Shown: positions 1 to 6,823, counted from the first letter of the stretch. The stretch is DNA of 35,354 nt from Phycisphaeraceae bacterium (GCA_029260595.1 JAJDCY010000026.1:1-35354); one strand, 5' to 3'. Notes: generated by a model not told the origin, from the letters alone. Made by a program: numbers and translations.

Positions 1-66
1 GTACTGGGCGCGCTGCTCAGCTTCGCAGAGGAGCTTCTAGCGGTGCTCGGCAGCGGGGCGGGCTGA
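1..66 (+). CDS. C-terminal end of an unidentified protein (partial)
   Basis: Frame 1 is open from the first base to a TGA at 64-66 and gives only the last 21 residues, rich in Leu, Ala and Gly. The stop overlaps the ATG of the next gene in a TGATG arrangement, which is typical of coupled phage genes. The preserved tail is too short to identify; its hydrophobic, amphipathic look and its position before a lipoprotein gene would fit a lysis or membrane protein, but that is only a guess. Confidence 0.5.
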   Translation, partial: VLGALLSFAEELLAVLGSGAG

Positions 67-423
67 TGGCCACCCGGATGCGGTTAATCGCGTCAGCAGC
101 CGCTACAGTGGCCGTGGTGGCCTGTTTGACGGCACTGGTCACGGGCTGTGGGCTGAAGTACAAGGACTGGGAGCACTCCCTGTTCCAATTCGTGCCCAGC
201 GATGTCATCCAGACCGGCACCACGACGGTTGTCGGTGCCGAGGTGTCCCCGATGGGGGCCGACGGGGCCGAACCTGCGTATCGGGTACGTCCGCAGCCAG
301 CGCACGGCCATCCCCGGCTACGACGACGGCACGGTGATTCCTGACGTGGTAGCGACGACCAAGGTGGACGCGGATTCGGGCGTCACGGTCGAGGAAACCC
401 TTGAAGTGGGCGCTCTAGAATAG
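66..423 (+). pseudogene. Phage lipoprotein with a +1 frameshift
   Basis: The ATG at 66 opens a signal peptide: basic start (ATRMR), hydrophobic stretch, then lipobox LVTG-C at about residues 25-29, so an exported, lipid-anchored protein is expected. The first frame stays protein-like to about base 280 (TTTVVGAEVSPM), then turns into an Arg/His-rich tail ending at 344. The protein-like sequence resumes one base forward as LRIGYVRSQ, continues through IPGY.DG.VIPDVVATTK and stops at 423. Joining the frames gives about 118 residues resembling small phage lipoproteins of the pattern VxG.EVS...LRxGYxR. The shift lies in the G-rich stretch around 255-280. It may be a sequencing or assembly indel, a real mutation, or a programmed +1 shift; the sequence alone cannot decide. 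Confidence 0.6.
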
Positions 424-431
424 CCCCTGCG

Positions 432-468
432 GAGGCAGTCTGCCTACTACCCTCGGGTGGGCTGCCTC
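432..468 (+). terminator. Candidate hairpin terminator after the lipoprotein
   Basis: GAGGCAG (432-438) pairs with CTGCCTC (462-468); a smaller alternative hairpin, AGGCA-gtc-TGCCT, lies inside it. Only two T residues follow, so termination may be weak. It separates the lipoprotein gene from the promoter of the following HTH gene. Confidence 0.4.
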
Positions 469-497
469 TTGCCAATGTCTCACGGACGCAATACCTT
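469..497 (+). promoter_or_regulatory. Candidate sigma70-type promoter, possibly leaderless
   Basis: TTGCCA (469-474), 17 bases, then TACCTT (492-497), which fits the TAnnnT form of the -10 box. A transcript starting seven bases further on would begin at or next to the ATG at 504. No Shine-Dalgarno sequence precedes that ATG, so leaderless translation is plausible. Confidence 0.45.
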
Positions 498-503
498 GCA
501 GGC

Positions 504-863
504 ATGCACGACCCTGAGTGCGCCGTAGCCGAGGCCCTTGCGGCCAACCCCTTCCTAACCGTCCGGCAGACCGCCGACTTCCTACAAATCCACCCCCATA
601 CGGTGCGACGCTACATCTGGGCCGGAACGCTACCGGCTGTGACCGTCGGCGAGGACCGAGGGACAAAGCGCGTGATACGAATCCGTTACGACGACGTGGT
701 GGCGTTGCTGCATGCCGTCGAGACGCGGCCTGCGTGGCATAAGTGGGCACCGCGCAACACCAACGACATGAAGCGGATCGCGCTTGAGCACGCCATGGCG
801 GTGTTGACCGACGCGGGTTACGAGTTGGATATGGAGGAGGAAGGCGATGCGAGCGTTGGCTGA
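504..863 (+). CDS. Helix-turn-helix protein of the excisionase/MerR (HTH_17) type
   Basis: A 119-residue protein. Residues about 18-60 (LTVRQTADFLQIHPHTVRRY, then W..G.LPAV.VG, then RIRYDDVV.LL) form the winged helix-turn-helix of excisionase and BldC-like regulators. Such proteins bind DNA as accessory recombination factors or as repressors/activators. The C-terminal 45 residues are charged and unassigned. No integrase is visible nearby, so a regulatory role is more likely than excision. The ATG is placed by the TACCTT box just upstream. The end overlaps the next gene by 17 bases. Confidence 0.75.
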   Translation: MHDPECAVAEALAANPFLTVRQTADFLQIHPHTVRRYIWAGTLPAVTVGEDRGTKRVIRIRYDDVVALLHAVETRPAWHKWAPRNTNDMKRIALEHAMAVLTDAGYELDMEEEGDASVG

Positions 864-1251
864 GAGACAGATTGATTGGTTCGGCGACGAGAACACGCCG
901 GAACCGGAGCGGGTCGAGGCACCCTGCGTGGAGTGGACATCACTAGCGCGGGCCATCCTGGTGGATGCGTGCTCGACGGTGGCGTACAAGGTGGGCGACC
1001 GCAAGTGGCGCGACAACAACCCCGAGGAGTGGGACGAGCTGGTGGCGTGGTTTAGCGCGCGGGACCCCTTACGTGAGGTACTCTTCTCTCTGGACTCGGT
1101 ATGCGACGGGCTGGCTGAGTCGGGACTCAAGCTGTCGTCGGGGTGGGTGCGGATGCACATCAAGCGAGCGATAAAGGCGGGACTCAAAAAGACGGGGCAC
1201 CGCCCCCGCCTAACGGTTGTATCACGGCGATTGGGGGTGACGGATGGCTGA
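847..1251 (+). CDS. Hypothetical protein, 134 residues
   Basis: The ATG at 847 follows a strong GAGGAGGAAGG Shine-Dalgarno sequence lying inside the end of the HTH gene. The protein is acidic in its first half, with a basic, possibly DNA-binding C-terminus (HIKRAIKAGLKKTG, then RPRLTVVSRRLG). I do not recognise a family. Tight overlap with the HTH genes on both sides suggests one transcription unit. Confidence 0.7.
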   Translation: MRALAERQIDWFGDENTPEPERVEAPCVEWTSLARAILVDACSTVAYKVGDRKWRDNNPEEWDELVAWFSARDPLREVLFSLDSVCDGLAESGLKLSSGWVRMHIKRAIKAGLKKTGHRPRLTVVSRRLGVTDG

Positions 1252-1765
1252 CGAACTCGAGACCACTGGCCGCGAGGTCGAGGTGATGGAGCGCACCGGG
1301 CTGGAGCTTCGCAAGGCGAAGATGCTGGCGCTGGTGATGCTTGAGGGCGGGCACAAGTACGCGCACATCATGGAGGCGACGGGGCTAAGTCGCGGCACTG
1401 TGGCGAACGTGAGCAAGGGGCGCGACGCCTACACGTCCGAGGTGGCGACACGCATGCGCCGCCAGGAGCGCGACAAGCTGACCTTCATCATGGACGGCAT
1501 CCTGGACTCGATCGACGATCAGGACATCCAAGCCGCGACGCTGGCGCAGAAGGGCGTGGTGTACGGCATCTTCAACGACAAGCGTGACGCCATCGAACTC
1601 GACCCATCCGACACGCCGGAGCGCAAGTACACGGACGAAGAGCTGCTGCGCGAGATCAACAGAGAGAACGAGAACCTGGCGCAATATGCCGAGACCTTGG
1701 CGGGGTATTCCGACATGGAGGAGGCTCAGATAGAGTCGCCGGCGCAGGAGGATGACGGTTCCTGA
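1244..1765 (+). CDS. Small HTH protein, possible terminase small subunit-like or regulator
   Basis: A 173-residue protein. Residues about 24-58 contain a helix-turn-helix (LVMLEGGHKYAHIMEATGLS, then RGTVANV). A helical middle follows, with TLAQKGVVYGIFNDKRDAIE near 99-118 and an acidic tail. The motif in which a helical segment is followed by YGI..DKR occurs in some phage small terminase-like proteins, but this gene is over 20 kb from the large subunit within this window, so the assignment is tentative. It overlaps the previous gene by 8 bases and is the last rightward gene before the terminator at 1887-1925. Confidence 0.65.
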   Translation: MADELETTGREVEVMERTGLELRKAKMLALVMLEGGHKYAHIMEATGLSRGTVANVSKGRDAYTSEVATRMRRQERDKLTFIMDGILDSIDDQDIQAATLAQKGVVYGIFNDKRDAIELDPSDTPERKYTDEELLREINRENENLAQYAETLAGYSDMEEAQIESPAQEDDGS

Positions 1766-1886
1766 CGTTCACGGCCTGCTTGACAGTGCCCCCGCGCCGT
1801 GGGCAAGGTTGTGACGTTGCCTCCAGCAACCGAAGTTGCCATCAGCGGTGTTGTGCGGTGTGGCGGAACGGCGACTTCAACCCTCT

Positions 1887-1925
1887 GCCGGGAGGGGTGC
1901 AGAGCGCACCTAGACCCCTCCCGGC
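1887..1925. terminator. Bidirectional intrinsic terminator between converging units
   Basis: A perfect 12-base inverted repeat: GCCGGGAGGGGT (1887-1898) and ACCCCTCCCGGC (1914-1925). The loop itself can pair GTGC with GCAC. It sits between the last rightward gene (ends 1765) and the last leftward gene (ends 1937), so it can stop both units. No long T tract follows on either side. The stretch 1766-1886 holds no convincing gene. Confidence 0.8.
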
Positions 1926-1936
1926 CCTCACTTTAC

Positions 1937-2737
1937 CTACGCGGCAATACGGCGAGAGGAACGCCCCTTGTTCCAACACTCCACCACGAGGCGGTAGGAG
2001 ATGGTCGCCCGTGAGTTATCCCCCGCGCCATACAGCCCCGAGGATGCCGCGCCGATGATCTTAGAGATCCAAGTCGCCGCCGTGCCGGATTTGCGCAGCT
2101 TAGCCGCGAGGACGGATGGAGTGGCCTCCTCGCCGTGCAAGTGCAGGAACCGTGCAACCCCCTCAATGAGCGGCCCCTCCCACGACTCAGGCGCTGAGTC
2201 CCAGGCTTCCTTGATGGTGTCGAGCGCCCGACCGAGTACCGCCGGACCCCGTATCTCGGCGATGCGCAGGAGCGTGGCTACGGCTCTGATCTCCCTGGTC
2301 TTGTGACGCCCTACGGCCAAGCCACGGTCGCCTAGAACCCTCTCGACATCGACGTACGGACTCAGTCCCGCGGTCACGCCGACCTTGTACTGCTCCAGTG
2401 GCTTAGGCTTGCGGCTTTCGCGGTTTTTTATCAGGAAAAGCTGGGCCTGTTCCTCCCGGTTAATCCCCCGGTGGACCTCGGCTTCCATCTCTGTGAGCCC
2501 CGCCTTCGCCGCGGCCAGTGCTCGGTGCATGCCGTCCACGATGGATAGCGCCCCGTTGTAGTCGGCGAGAACGAGAGACCCCGCGGCGTTGGGCATGAAG
2601 TTCGCCGCCATGCTGTTCACCCTTCTGATGTTGACCTCGCGCTGCGCGTCCTCGTGGACGATCAGGTCGGCCAGCACGACCTTTACGCCGTAGTCGATGT
2701 GGTGGTCCCGTATCGTATAGTTAATATTGTTTGCCAT
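1937..2737 (-). CDS. ParB/sulfiredoxin-like domain protein (DUF6551-like)
   Basis: 266 residues. The ATG is preceded by GGAGGAGG. The N-terminal half has the ParB-fold pattern: a segment with DAQREVNIRRVNSMA, then LVLADYNGALSIVDGMHRAL containing the GxHR motif typical of ParB/Srx-like folds (about residues 56-75), then a region resembling the DUF6551 proteins common in actinophages (LFLIKNRESRKPKPLEQYK). Members may bind DNA or nucleotides; the exact activity in phages is not settled. The C-terminal 130 residues look helical. It is the promoter-distal gene of the long leftward unit. Confidence 0.8.
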   Translation of the reverse strand: MANNINYTIRDHHIDYGVKVVLADLIVHEDAQREVNIRRVNSMAANFMPNAAGSLVLADYNGALSIVDGMHRALAAAKAGLTEMEAEVHRGINREEQAQLFLIKNRESRKPKPLEQYKVGVTAGLSPYVDVERVLGDRGLAVGRHKTREIRAVATLLRIAEIRGPAVLGRALDTIKEAWDSAPESWEGPLIEGVARFLHLHGEEATPSVLAAKLRKSGTAATWISKIIGAASSGLYGAGDNSRATISYRLVVECWNKGRSSRRIAA

Positions 2738-2785
2738 TGTGTTGCCTCCTCCGGTTATGGCCCGCGGTGGGGCCGGGTTTATCGG

Positions 2786-3139
2786 TCAGTCTTTAAGTCC
2801 TAGTTCACCTACCCGTCGGATGATGTCGAGACAGCCCTCCGGGTCTTTCTTGATTTGGTCCGTAGTGAAGACGAGCGGCGTGTAGCCGTTGAGCGCGCAC
2901 AGATTCACCTTCAGCGCATCTCGGGCGATGCCGGCACCGCGGGCGTGAGCCCCACCACTATAGGTACCGCCGTGGATCTCGATAGCTATGCGTAGCCTCG
3001 GATGCACAATGTCCCAACGGTGCTTGGTGTGGGGTTTGTTGAGCACCACCTCACGCTCAAAGCCGTCTAGGCCGCGGGCCTTGAGGTAGTTAGCGAAACC
3101 CTGGGCGGCGTCGGCCTTACCCCCGGACGGCTTAGGCAT
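2786..3139 (-). CDS. PD-(D/E)XK-type endonuclease (VSR/DUF559-like)
   Basis: 117 residues. The core reads FEREVVL, then KHRWDIVHP, then LRIAIEIHGGTY, then RDALKVNLCALNGYTPLVFT. This matches the compact PD-(D/E)XK nuclease layout, with the RWD aspartate as metal ligand and EIHGG standing where E-x-K is usual, His replacing Lys. Such proteins act as nicking or resolving nucleases in phage recombination or packaging. The start MPKPSGG was chosen over a longer frame because the extra 46 residues are Arg/Cys/Ser-rich and not protein-like. It overlaps the upstream gene by 8 bases. Confidence 0.75.
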   Translation of the reverse strand: MPKPSGGKADAAQGFANYLKARGLDGFEREVVLNKPHTKHRWDIVHPRLRIAIEIHGGTYSGGAHARGAGIARDALKVNLCALNGYTPLVFTTDQIKKDPEGCLDIIRRVGELGLKD

Positions 3140-3404
3140 AGAGCGCCCCTGGCACATGGACGCACTTGTCGCAGCGGTGAGCGGGGCACCGCAGGGCCTC
3201 CCGCTCCTCGGCGCACCGACGGCAATCCCCGACGTACTCCAGCAGGCCCTCCTCGAGGCTCTGGACCTCCGCTTCAAGGCCGTCGATCTCTTGATTTAGG
3301 TCGCGCTCGCACTGCTGGTAGCCCTCCTCCTCGCCATCCTCACGACCCTTCGTGTAGCCTTCGTCGAACGCAGCCTGCTCTTTCTCTGTTCGTTTGTCAC
3401 TCAC
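3132..3404 (-). CDS. Acidic coiled-coil protein with C-terminal cysteine cluster
   Basis: 90 residues from a GTG preceded by GGAGG. Residues about 1-55 are highly charged and heptad-like (EGYTKGREDGEEEGYQQ, then LEAEVQSLEEGLLEYV), predicting a coiled coil. The tail has two CxxC-like pairs (CRRC, CDKC) plus a further Cys-Pro-x-His, which could bind zinc. No family recognised. The GTG overlaps the stop of the RHH/zinc-knuckle gene by 8 bases. Confidence 0.75.
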   Translation of the reverse strand: MSDKRTEKEQAAFDEGYTKGREDGEEEGYQQCERDLNQEIDGLEAEVQSLEEGLLEYVGDCRRCAEEREALRCPAHRCDKCVHVPGALYA

Positions 3405-3624
3405 CGAAAAGCCTCCTCTGCATGGGGCACTTCTTCCAGGTGTGCCCGTCCTGGTTGCACAGCGAGCACTGGGTTGTGCTCGTATCCTCTCGTCGCAGGT
3501 CGTCCGACACCTGGTTATGCAGGACGGAGATGGCGAACTCCCCCATTGAGATACCGCGCTTAGCTGCGGCACGCTGCACGGCCCGGTAGACCTGCGGGTT
3601 TAGGTCGATTCGCAGCTGAGCCAT
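3397..3624 (-). CDS. Ribbon-helix-helix protein fused to a CCHC zinc knuckle
   Basis: 75 residues. Residues 3-40 (LRIDLNPQVYRAVQRAAAKR, then GISMGEFAISVL) have the beta strand-helix-helix pattern of Arc/MetJ-type DNA-binding proteins. Residues about 53-66 (CSLCNQDGHTWKKC) are a perfect C-x2-C-x4-H-x4-C zinc knuckle, a single-stranded nucleic acid-binding motif best known from retroviral nucleocapsids. The fusion suggests a dimeric DNA-binding protein that also contacts single-stranded DNA or RNA. The ATG lies in a TAATG context one base past an upstream stop. Confidence 0.85.
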   Translation of the reverse strand: MAQLRIDLNPQVYRAVQRAAAKRGISMGEFAISVLHNQVSDDLRREDTSTTQCSLCNQDGHTWKKCPMQRRLFGE

Positions 3625-3627
3625 TAC

Positions 3628-4005
3628 TCATGCGCTCCCTGGGGCGTGATGCCGTCGATGGCAGGCTGCACACAGAATTTCGGCGTTCGCTGTGCTGTCC
3701 TCCCCACCACGCGCTCGATGTTGTCTGTGATGCAACTGAAGCGTACCTGGTCTACCGCAGCGTTCACACCGCCATCCGGCACGGTCCAGTGCATCGAGTT
3801 CCCATTGCTGTCGGTGAGATAGATTGTGTACATGCTCTGCCTTCCATTGTGGTAGGCACTCGAAGACCACAGCCTCGATCATGCCCGCGTCGGTGTCCCC
3901 GTTGGTGATTCTCGCGATCCATAGCGTCTCGCGGAGTTGTTGCTCTAGCTCCCACGGCAACTTCCAGTCGGCATGGAACGTGGTCCAGCCGGATTTCCTA
4001 CTCAT
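3628..4005 (-). CDS. HNH endonuclease (zinc-binding HNH class)
   Basis: 125 residues. The C-terminal 60 residues carry the full HNH signature: WRCERCG, then LQLHHR, then RGGEDSTANAEILC, then CHRRHH. The two CxxC pairs bind a structural zinc, and the HH plus N and final H form the metal site. The N-terminal half (MSRKSGWTTFHADWKLPWEL) is unassigned. In this position it could be a free-standing homing enzyme or a packaging-linked nuclease. The ATG at 4005 overlaps the end of the upstream 56-residue gene by 8 bases. A second same-strand frame (3624-3833) overlaps it and was rejected. Confidence 0.8.
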   Translation of the reverse strand: MSRKSGWTTFHADWKLPWELEQQLRETLWIARITNGDTDAGMIEAVVFECLPQWKAEHVHNLSHRQQWELDALDRAGWRCERCGRPGTLQLHHRQHRARGGEDSTANAEILCAACHRRHHAPGSA

Positions 4006-4168
4006 CGTACATACCACGCCGGATGTCGTCCTTGAGCATGAGGCGGCGCATCTTGCTGTAGAACCGCCGGTACCACTTGTTGTTTGGCGGATGGCGGTGC
4101 CAGTTCCGGCGACGCCAATGAGACAACATGTCGTCCTTTGCGGCCTTCTTCATCACGGGTTCACCCAT
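3998..4168 (-). CDS. Small basic protein, 56 residues
   Basis: Starts at an ATG preceded by CGGAGGCGAC, a strong Shine-Dalgarno sequence, and ends at TAG 3998-4000, overlapping the HNH start. The product is rich in Arg, Lys, Trp and Tyr (SHWRRRNWHRH, NNKWYRRFYSKMRR), suggesting nucleic acid binding. It fills what would otherwise be an empty gap between two good genes, with tight overlap at its end, so I regard it as real. No family recognised. Confidence 0.7.
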   Translation of the reverse strand: MGEPVMKKAAKDDMLSHWRRRNWHRHPPNNKWYRRFYSKMRRLMLKDDIRRGMYDE

Positions 4169-4171
4169 GTC

Positions 4172-4188
4172 GCCTCCGTGTAGCGCGG
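4172..4188 (-). repeat. 17-base leader repeat, copy 1
   Basis: On the minus strand this reads CCGCGCTACACGGAGGC and supplies the GGAGG ribosome-binding site for the gene starting at 4168. An identical copy lies at 4480-4496 in front of the gene starting at 4471. Confidence 0.75.
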
Positions 4189-4189
4189 C

Positions 4190-4471
4190 TTAGGCATCTT
4201 GGCGCAGCGCGGCGGGGGTCGGGGTGCCGAGTTTGCCCTGGTATGGGCGCAGTGGGTGCAGCGAGCAGCCGGTGATGTCGCAATTCCCCACCCGCCACTG
4301 CCAGCACGGGTCGGCGTCGCACCCTTGGCACTCGTAGCACTTCCCTCTGATCGCCAGGGACCGCGACCGGGGATTCGCCGCTGCTTTCTGGATGGGGTCC
4401 AGCACCACGGCTCCTTGCCTCAATTCGGACAGTTTTTTCATATCTACCGAGCTTTTATCGTTGGATTCCAC
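4190..4471 (-). CDS. Cysteine-rich phage protein with CxxC motifs
   Basis: 93 residues from a GTG (4471), with GGAGG supplied by the upstream leader repeat. The middle reads AIRGKCYECQGCDADPC, then VGNCDITGCSLHPLRPY. This resembles small phage zinc-binding proteins of the form R..C..CQGG....V..C....CPL.P.R. A structural zinc site is likely; function unknown. The first 40 residues are charged and probably flexible. Confidence 0.8.
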   Translation of the reverse strand: MESNDKSSVDMKKLSELRQGAVVLDPIQKAAANPRSRSLAIRGKCYECQGCDADPCWQWRVGNCDITGCSLHPLRPYQGKLGTPTPAALRQDA

Positions 4472-4479
4472 TTAATTAG

Positions 4480-4496
4480 CCTCCGTGTAGCGCGGG
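4480..4496 (-). repeat. 17-base leader repeat, copy 2
   Basis: Identical on the minus strand to 4172-4188 and again placed just before a start codon (4471), where it provides GGAGG. A diverged relative at about 4728-4746 lies inside the 3' end of the gene at 4703-5251, where it encodes DPRYT. Confidence 0.75.
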
Positions 4497-4530
4497 TCCA
4501 TGACCGCGCAGCCTAGTATGCCGGTGCCAC

Positions 4531-4686
4531 TCACGCGCTGGACCACGCCACCGACAGCCCGAGCACCGCCCCGCACGCAGCCGCCACGAAGGACCACATA
4601 GCCATGCGCCAGCGATGCACTCGCAGGGCCGCGTCCACCGCCGCCTCTAACCACGCCAACTCTTGTTCTGTTAAGTCCCTTGCCAT
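4531..4686 (-). CDS. Small membrane protein, one transmembrane segment
   Basis: 51 residues from an ATG preceded by GGGGAGGACCAC. Residues 1-28 are polar (DLTEQELAWLEAAVDAAL), followed by a hydrophobic span of about 20 residues (WSFVAAACGAVLGLSVAW) that ends the protein. A single-pass inner-membrane topology with a cytoplasmic N-terminus is likely. No family recognised. About 60 bases between this stop and the next gene hold only the leader repeat. Confidence 0.65.
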   Translation of the reverse strand: MARDLTEQELAWLEAAVDAALRVHRWRMAMWSFVAAACGAVLGLSVAWSSA

Positions 4687-4702
4687 GTGGTCCTCCCCGC
4701 CG

Positions 4703-5251
4703 TTAGGCGTCATGGTGCCCATCGTAGTCCGTATAACGCGGGTCCAGCAGGTTGTCGGTGTACATGGTGAGCGCGGGAATCACGGTCCCCTCGTACGTGA
4801 TGCCGTTCTGCCACGTCCTGCCGTAACCGCAGTAGCAGGCGAAGGCGTGCGAGGCCGCGCGGATGTCGGCCTTGGGGAACTCCAGGTAGGCGTCGTTGGT
4901 AGCCCACCTATGGCCGTCCGTGCGATGCAGGGACACGATGCCGCGGTTCTCACACAGGGGGCAGTCGGGCAGCCTCTCGCCGCACGGCGCACCGCTGGCG
5001 CTACGAGCTTCCTTCAGGCGTTGGTGTATCGTGCCAAACTGGGGGAATCTGCGGGATTCCTTGGGCGTGCCGGGCGCGAAGTCCTGATCTAGGTGCGCTT
5101 TCATGGCAGCGATGACCTCGGGCAGTGTCCATTCTCGCCGGAGCCCCTGGTACCAATCCTCACGGCGTTGGACGTTAGTCGAGTGGTCTTCGTTTAGATT
5201 GTAGTGCTTTAAGAGTCGATTAAACGCTTCGTCGAAACCTGACTTAATCAT
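4703..5251 (-). CDS. Hypothetical protein with a C-terminal zinc-binding site, 182 residues
   Basis: The N-terminal 80 residues are helical and charged (FDEAFNRLLKHYNL, LRREWTLPEVIAAMKAHL). A CPLCENRG motif near residue 97 and CYCGYGR near 139 may form a four-cysteine zinc site. The architecture of a helical N-domain followed by a zinc domain loosely recalls phage replication accessory or helicase-loader proteins, but no diagnostic motif supports that. The ATG overlaps the upstream stop by 8 bases. Confidence 0.75.
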   Translation of the reverse strand: MIKSGFDEAFNRLLKHYNLNEDHSTNVQRREDWYQGLRREWTLPEVIAAMKAHLDQDFAPGTPKESRRFPQFGTIHQRLKEARSASGAPCGERLPDCPLCENRGIVSLHRTDGHRWATNDAYLEFPKADIRAASHAFACYCGYGRTWQNGITYEGTVIPALTMYTDNLLDPRYTDYDGHHDA

Positions 5252-5564
5252 CGTCGGGCTCCCAGCGCTTCGCTAATTCTGTGTAAGCCCTTTGCGCCGA
5301 GGGCCACTTTTCTTGGAGTGCGCAGAGTACTGCGTATACGGGTTCGAGCTTCGCGGAAATCAGATCCTCGGCGTGCCTAAGGCCTGAGCGCTTGAGCGCA
5401 TCGGCTATTGCCGCACCATCGTATTGGGCTTGTAGGCACGCGCTGAGGCGCAGCCGGGCCGAGTCGCTGTCGCCGCCTAGGGCTCGGTCAACACGACACA
5501 ACTCACAGTTGCACCCCGAAGTAGACCTACCGAGCGGTTTACTGTTTGTCTCGCGGTCCGTCAT
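5244..5564 (-). CDS. Hypothetical protein with N-terminal CxCxxC
   Basis: 106 residues. A CNCELC motif lies near residues 18-23; the rest is helical (LRLSACLQAQYDGAAIADAL, then HAEDLISAKLEPVYAVLCAL). No family recognised. Its ATG overlaps the upstream gene's stop by four bases (ATGA), and its end overlaps the downstream start by 8, so it is part of the coupled leftward unit. Confidence 0.7.
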   Translation of the reverse strand: MTDRETNSKPLGRSTSGCNCELCRVDRALGGDSDSARLRLSACLQAQYDGAAIADALKRSGLRHAEDLISAKLEPVYAVLCALQEKWPSAQRAYTELAKRWEPDDD

Positions 5565-5848
5565 ACCCCCAACCCCTCTTTGAGTTTGTCGAAGGCCCGC
5601 ACGTACGGGGCTACCGCGAAGGCGATTCCTCGCCTAGTGGCGCAATCGGAGCATAAATGTGGGCAGTATTCGTCCCCATGCCCAGACCGCGACGCCGACG
5701 TGATTGCATCGCACAGTTCCAGCGCGGCGGCGAGCACGGGCCGCAATCGCTCGTCAAGTTCGGCATGAGGACGGCCCACACGCCAACTCCCCCTCTGCTT
5801 TGTCAGTAGGGCTTCGGCCCACACCTTAGCGTCATCTTCGCGGCTCAT
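5561..5848 (-). CDS. Hypothetical protein with Cys/His cluster
   Basis: 95 residues. A helical N-terminal half contains LRPVLAAALELCDAI. A possible zinc site reads EYCPHLCSDCATRRG around residues 60-75. No family recognised. ATGA overlap with the neighbour downstream and four-base overlap with the HNH gene upstream. Confidence 0.7.
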   Translation of the reverse strand: MSREDDAKVWAEALLTKQRGSWRVGRPHAELDERLRPVLAAALELCDAITSASRSGHGDEYCPHLCSDCATRRGIAFAVAPYVRAFDKLKEGLGV

Positions 5849-6411
5849 GGCGTCTCCTCCTGCTCAGCCCTCACCAAGAGGACGGCTTTGCGTCTCCGTC
5901 CGCTAATTATGTCGCTCGCGTGCTGCTGGCCCACACCGAAACGGCGACCAAGCTCCGTCTTGGTTAGGGGTGTAGTGCGGTAGAGTTCGCGCATCTCTCG
6001 CACCTGGTCATCGGACACTCGGGTGTTGGGGTGCTTGTCCCCGACCAGCGGCAGCTTGAGGCCTGTGCTGACGGCGTGCCTGATATTCTCCCCCGCAGAA
6101 CACCACTCCAGGTTGCCTACGCGGTTATTGGTCTTCACCCCGTCCTCATGATTGCACTGCGCGCTGGGGGACGGCGGTTCGCCCACGAACGAGACGAGCA
6201 CCAGCCGGTGCACCTGGAACTCCCGCTGCACCCCATCGCGCCGAAGCCCCACCCTGCTGTAGCCCCTAGTGACTCGCTGCTTCATCGCACGCCCCGGAGA
6301 TACGGAGCCACTCGGGCGGGGGCTGCTGGGATGCCTCCTGACGTGCCCGTGGTCGCTCACCTGGTACGACCCCTCATAACCGACGACATCTCGCCATTGC
6401 TCACTCTGCAT
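5845..6411 (-). CDS. NUMOD4-HNH homing-type endonuclease
   Basis: 188 residues. Residues 4-24 match NUMOD4 (EQWRDVVGYEGSYQVSDHG). HNH_3-type catalytic residues follow near 80-120 (VHRLVLVSFVGEPP, then CNHEDGVKTNNRVGNLEWC, then ENIRHA). The C-terminus carries a NUMOD-like segment (HPNTRVSDDQVREMREL) and a helix-turn-helix (TKTELGRRFGVGQQHASDI). This is the architecture of free-standing HNH homing enzymes found in phages. The last residues (VLLVRAEQEE) repeat the C-terminal tail of the next gene upstream, suggesting insertion with duplication of the target gene's end. Start MQSEQWR was chosen because it opens the NUMOD4 domain. Confidence 0.9.
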   Translation of the reverse strand: MQSEQWRDVVGYEGSYQVSDHGHVRRHPSSPRPSGSVSPGRAMKQRVTRGYSRVGLRRDGVQREFQVHRLVLVSFVGEPPSPSAQCNHEDGVKTNNRVGNLEWCSAGENIRHAVSTGLKLPLVGDKHPNTRVSDDQVREMRELYRTTPLTKTELGRRFGVGQQHASDIISGRRRKAVLLVRAEQEETP

Positions 6412-6823
6412 TCTTAGCCTCCTCCTGCTCGGCGCGGACCAGGAGAACCCCCCTGTTGACGGCGTCGTATATCTCGTCGGCAAACGTCACATTCTCGATC
6501 ACTACCGTCCCGCTCCCCCCGGTGGTCCCTGTTACGACCGTAGCGGGGAACTCCTTTGTGCGGCTGTAGTCTATTCCGAGATGCACGCCTTCCGACGCCA
6601 TCTGGTCGATGAGCTGCATCATGCCGTTGCCTGTGTGGAAGTGGCCGACCGCGAACGTCAAGACATCCTCGCAGCGGTAAGCGTCCACTTTTGTGGCGAG
6701 CGCGCTGATGGTGTCGGGGAATACGTCGAGCACACGAGCATTAAGGCCGACAGCGAGCATCGCGATGCACTGCTCGCGCGGCGACATCGTCTCGTACTTC
6801 TCGTAGGCTTCGCGGGCCTTCAT
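6401..6823 (-). CDS. Hypothetical protein, 140 residues
   Basis: The N-terminal half is helical (MKAREAYEKYETMSPREQCI) and contains VGHFHTGNGMMQLIDQMA; the C-terminal half is more strand-like (ATVVTGTTGGSGTVVIENVT). Not recognised. Its final residues, GVLLVRAEQEEAKNAE, are nearly duplicated at the end of the adjacent homing endonuclease gene, which overlaps it by 11 bases. Confidence 0.75.
   Translation of the reverse strand: MKAREAYEKYETMSPREQCIAMLAVGLNARVLDVFPDTISALATKVDAYRCEDVLTFAVGHFHTGNGMMQLIDQMASEGVHLGIDYSRTKEFPATVVTGTTGGSGTVVIENVTFADEIYDAVNRGVLLVRAEQEEAKNAE

Noticed and set aside
3624..3833. Minus-strand 69-codon frame beginning MYTIYLTDSNGNS, overlapping the HNH gene
   Set aside because: Its first half looks protein-like and its stop overlaps the next ATG, but the other frame holds a complete HNH signature across the same bases. 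Dual coding cannot be excluded, but I favour the HNH frame.
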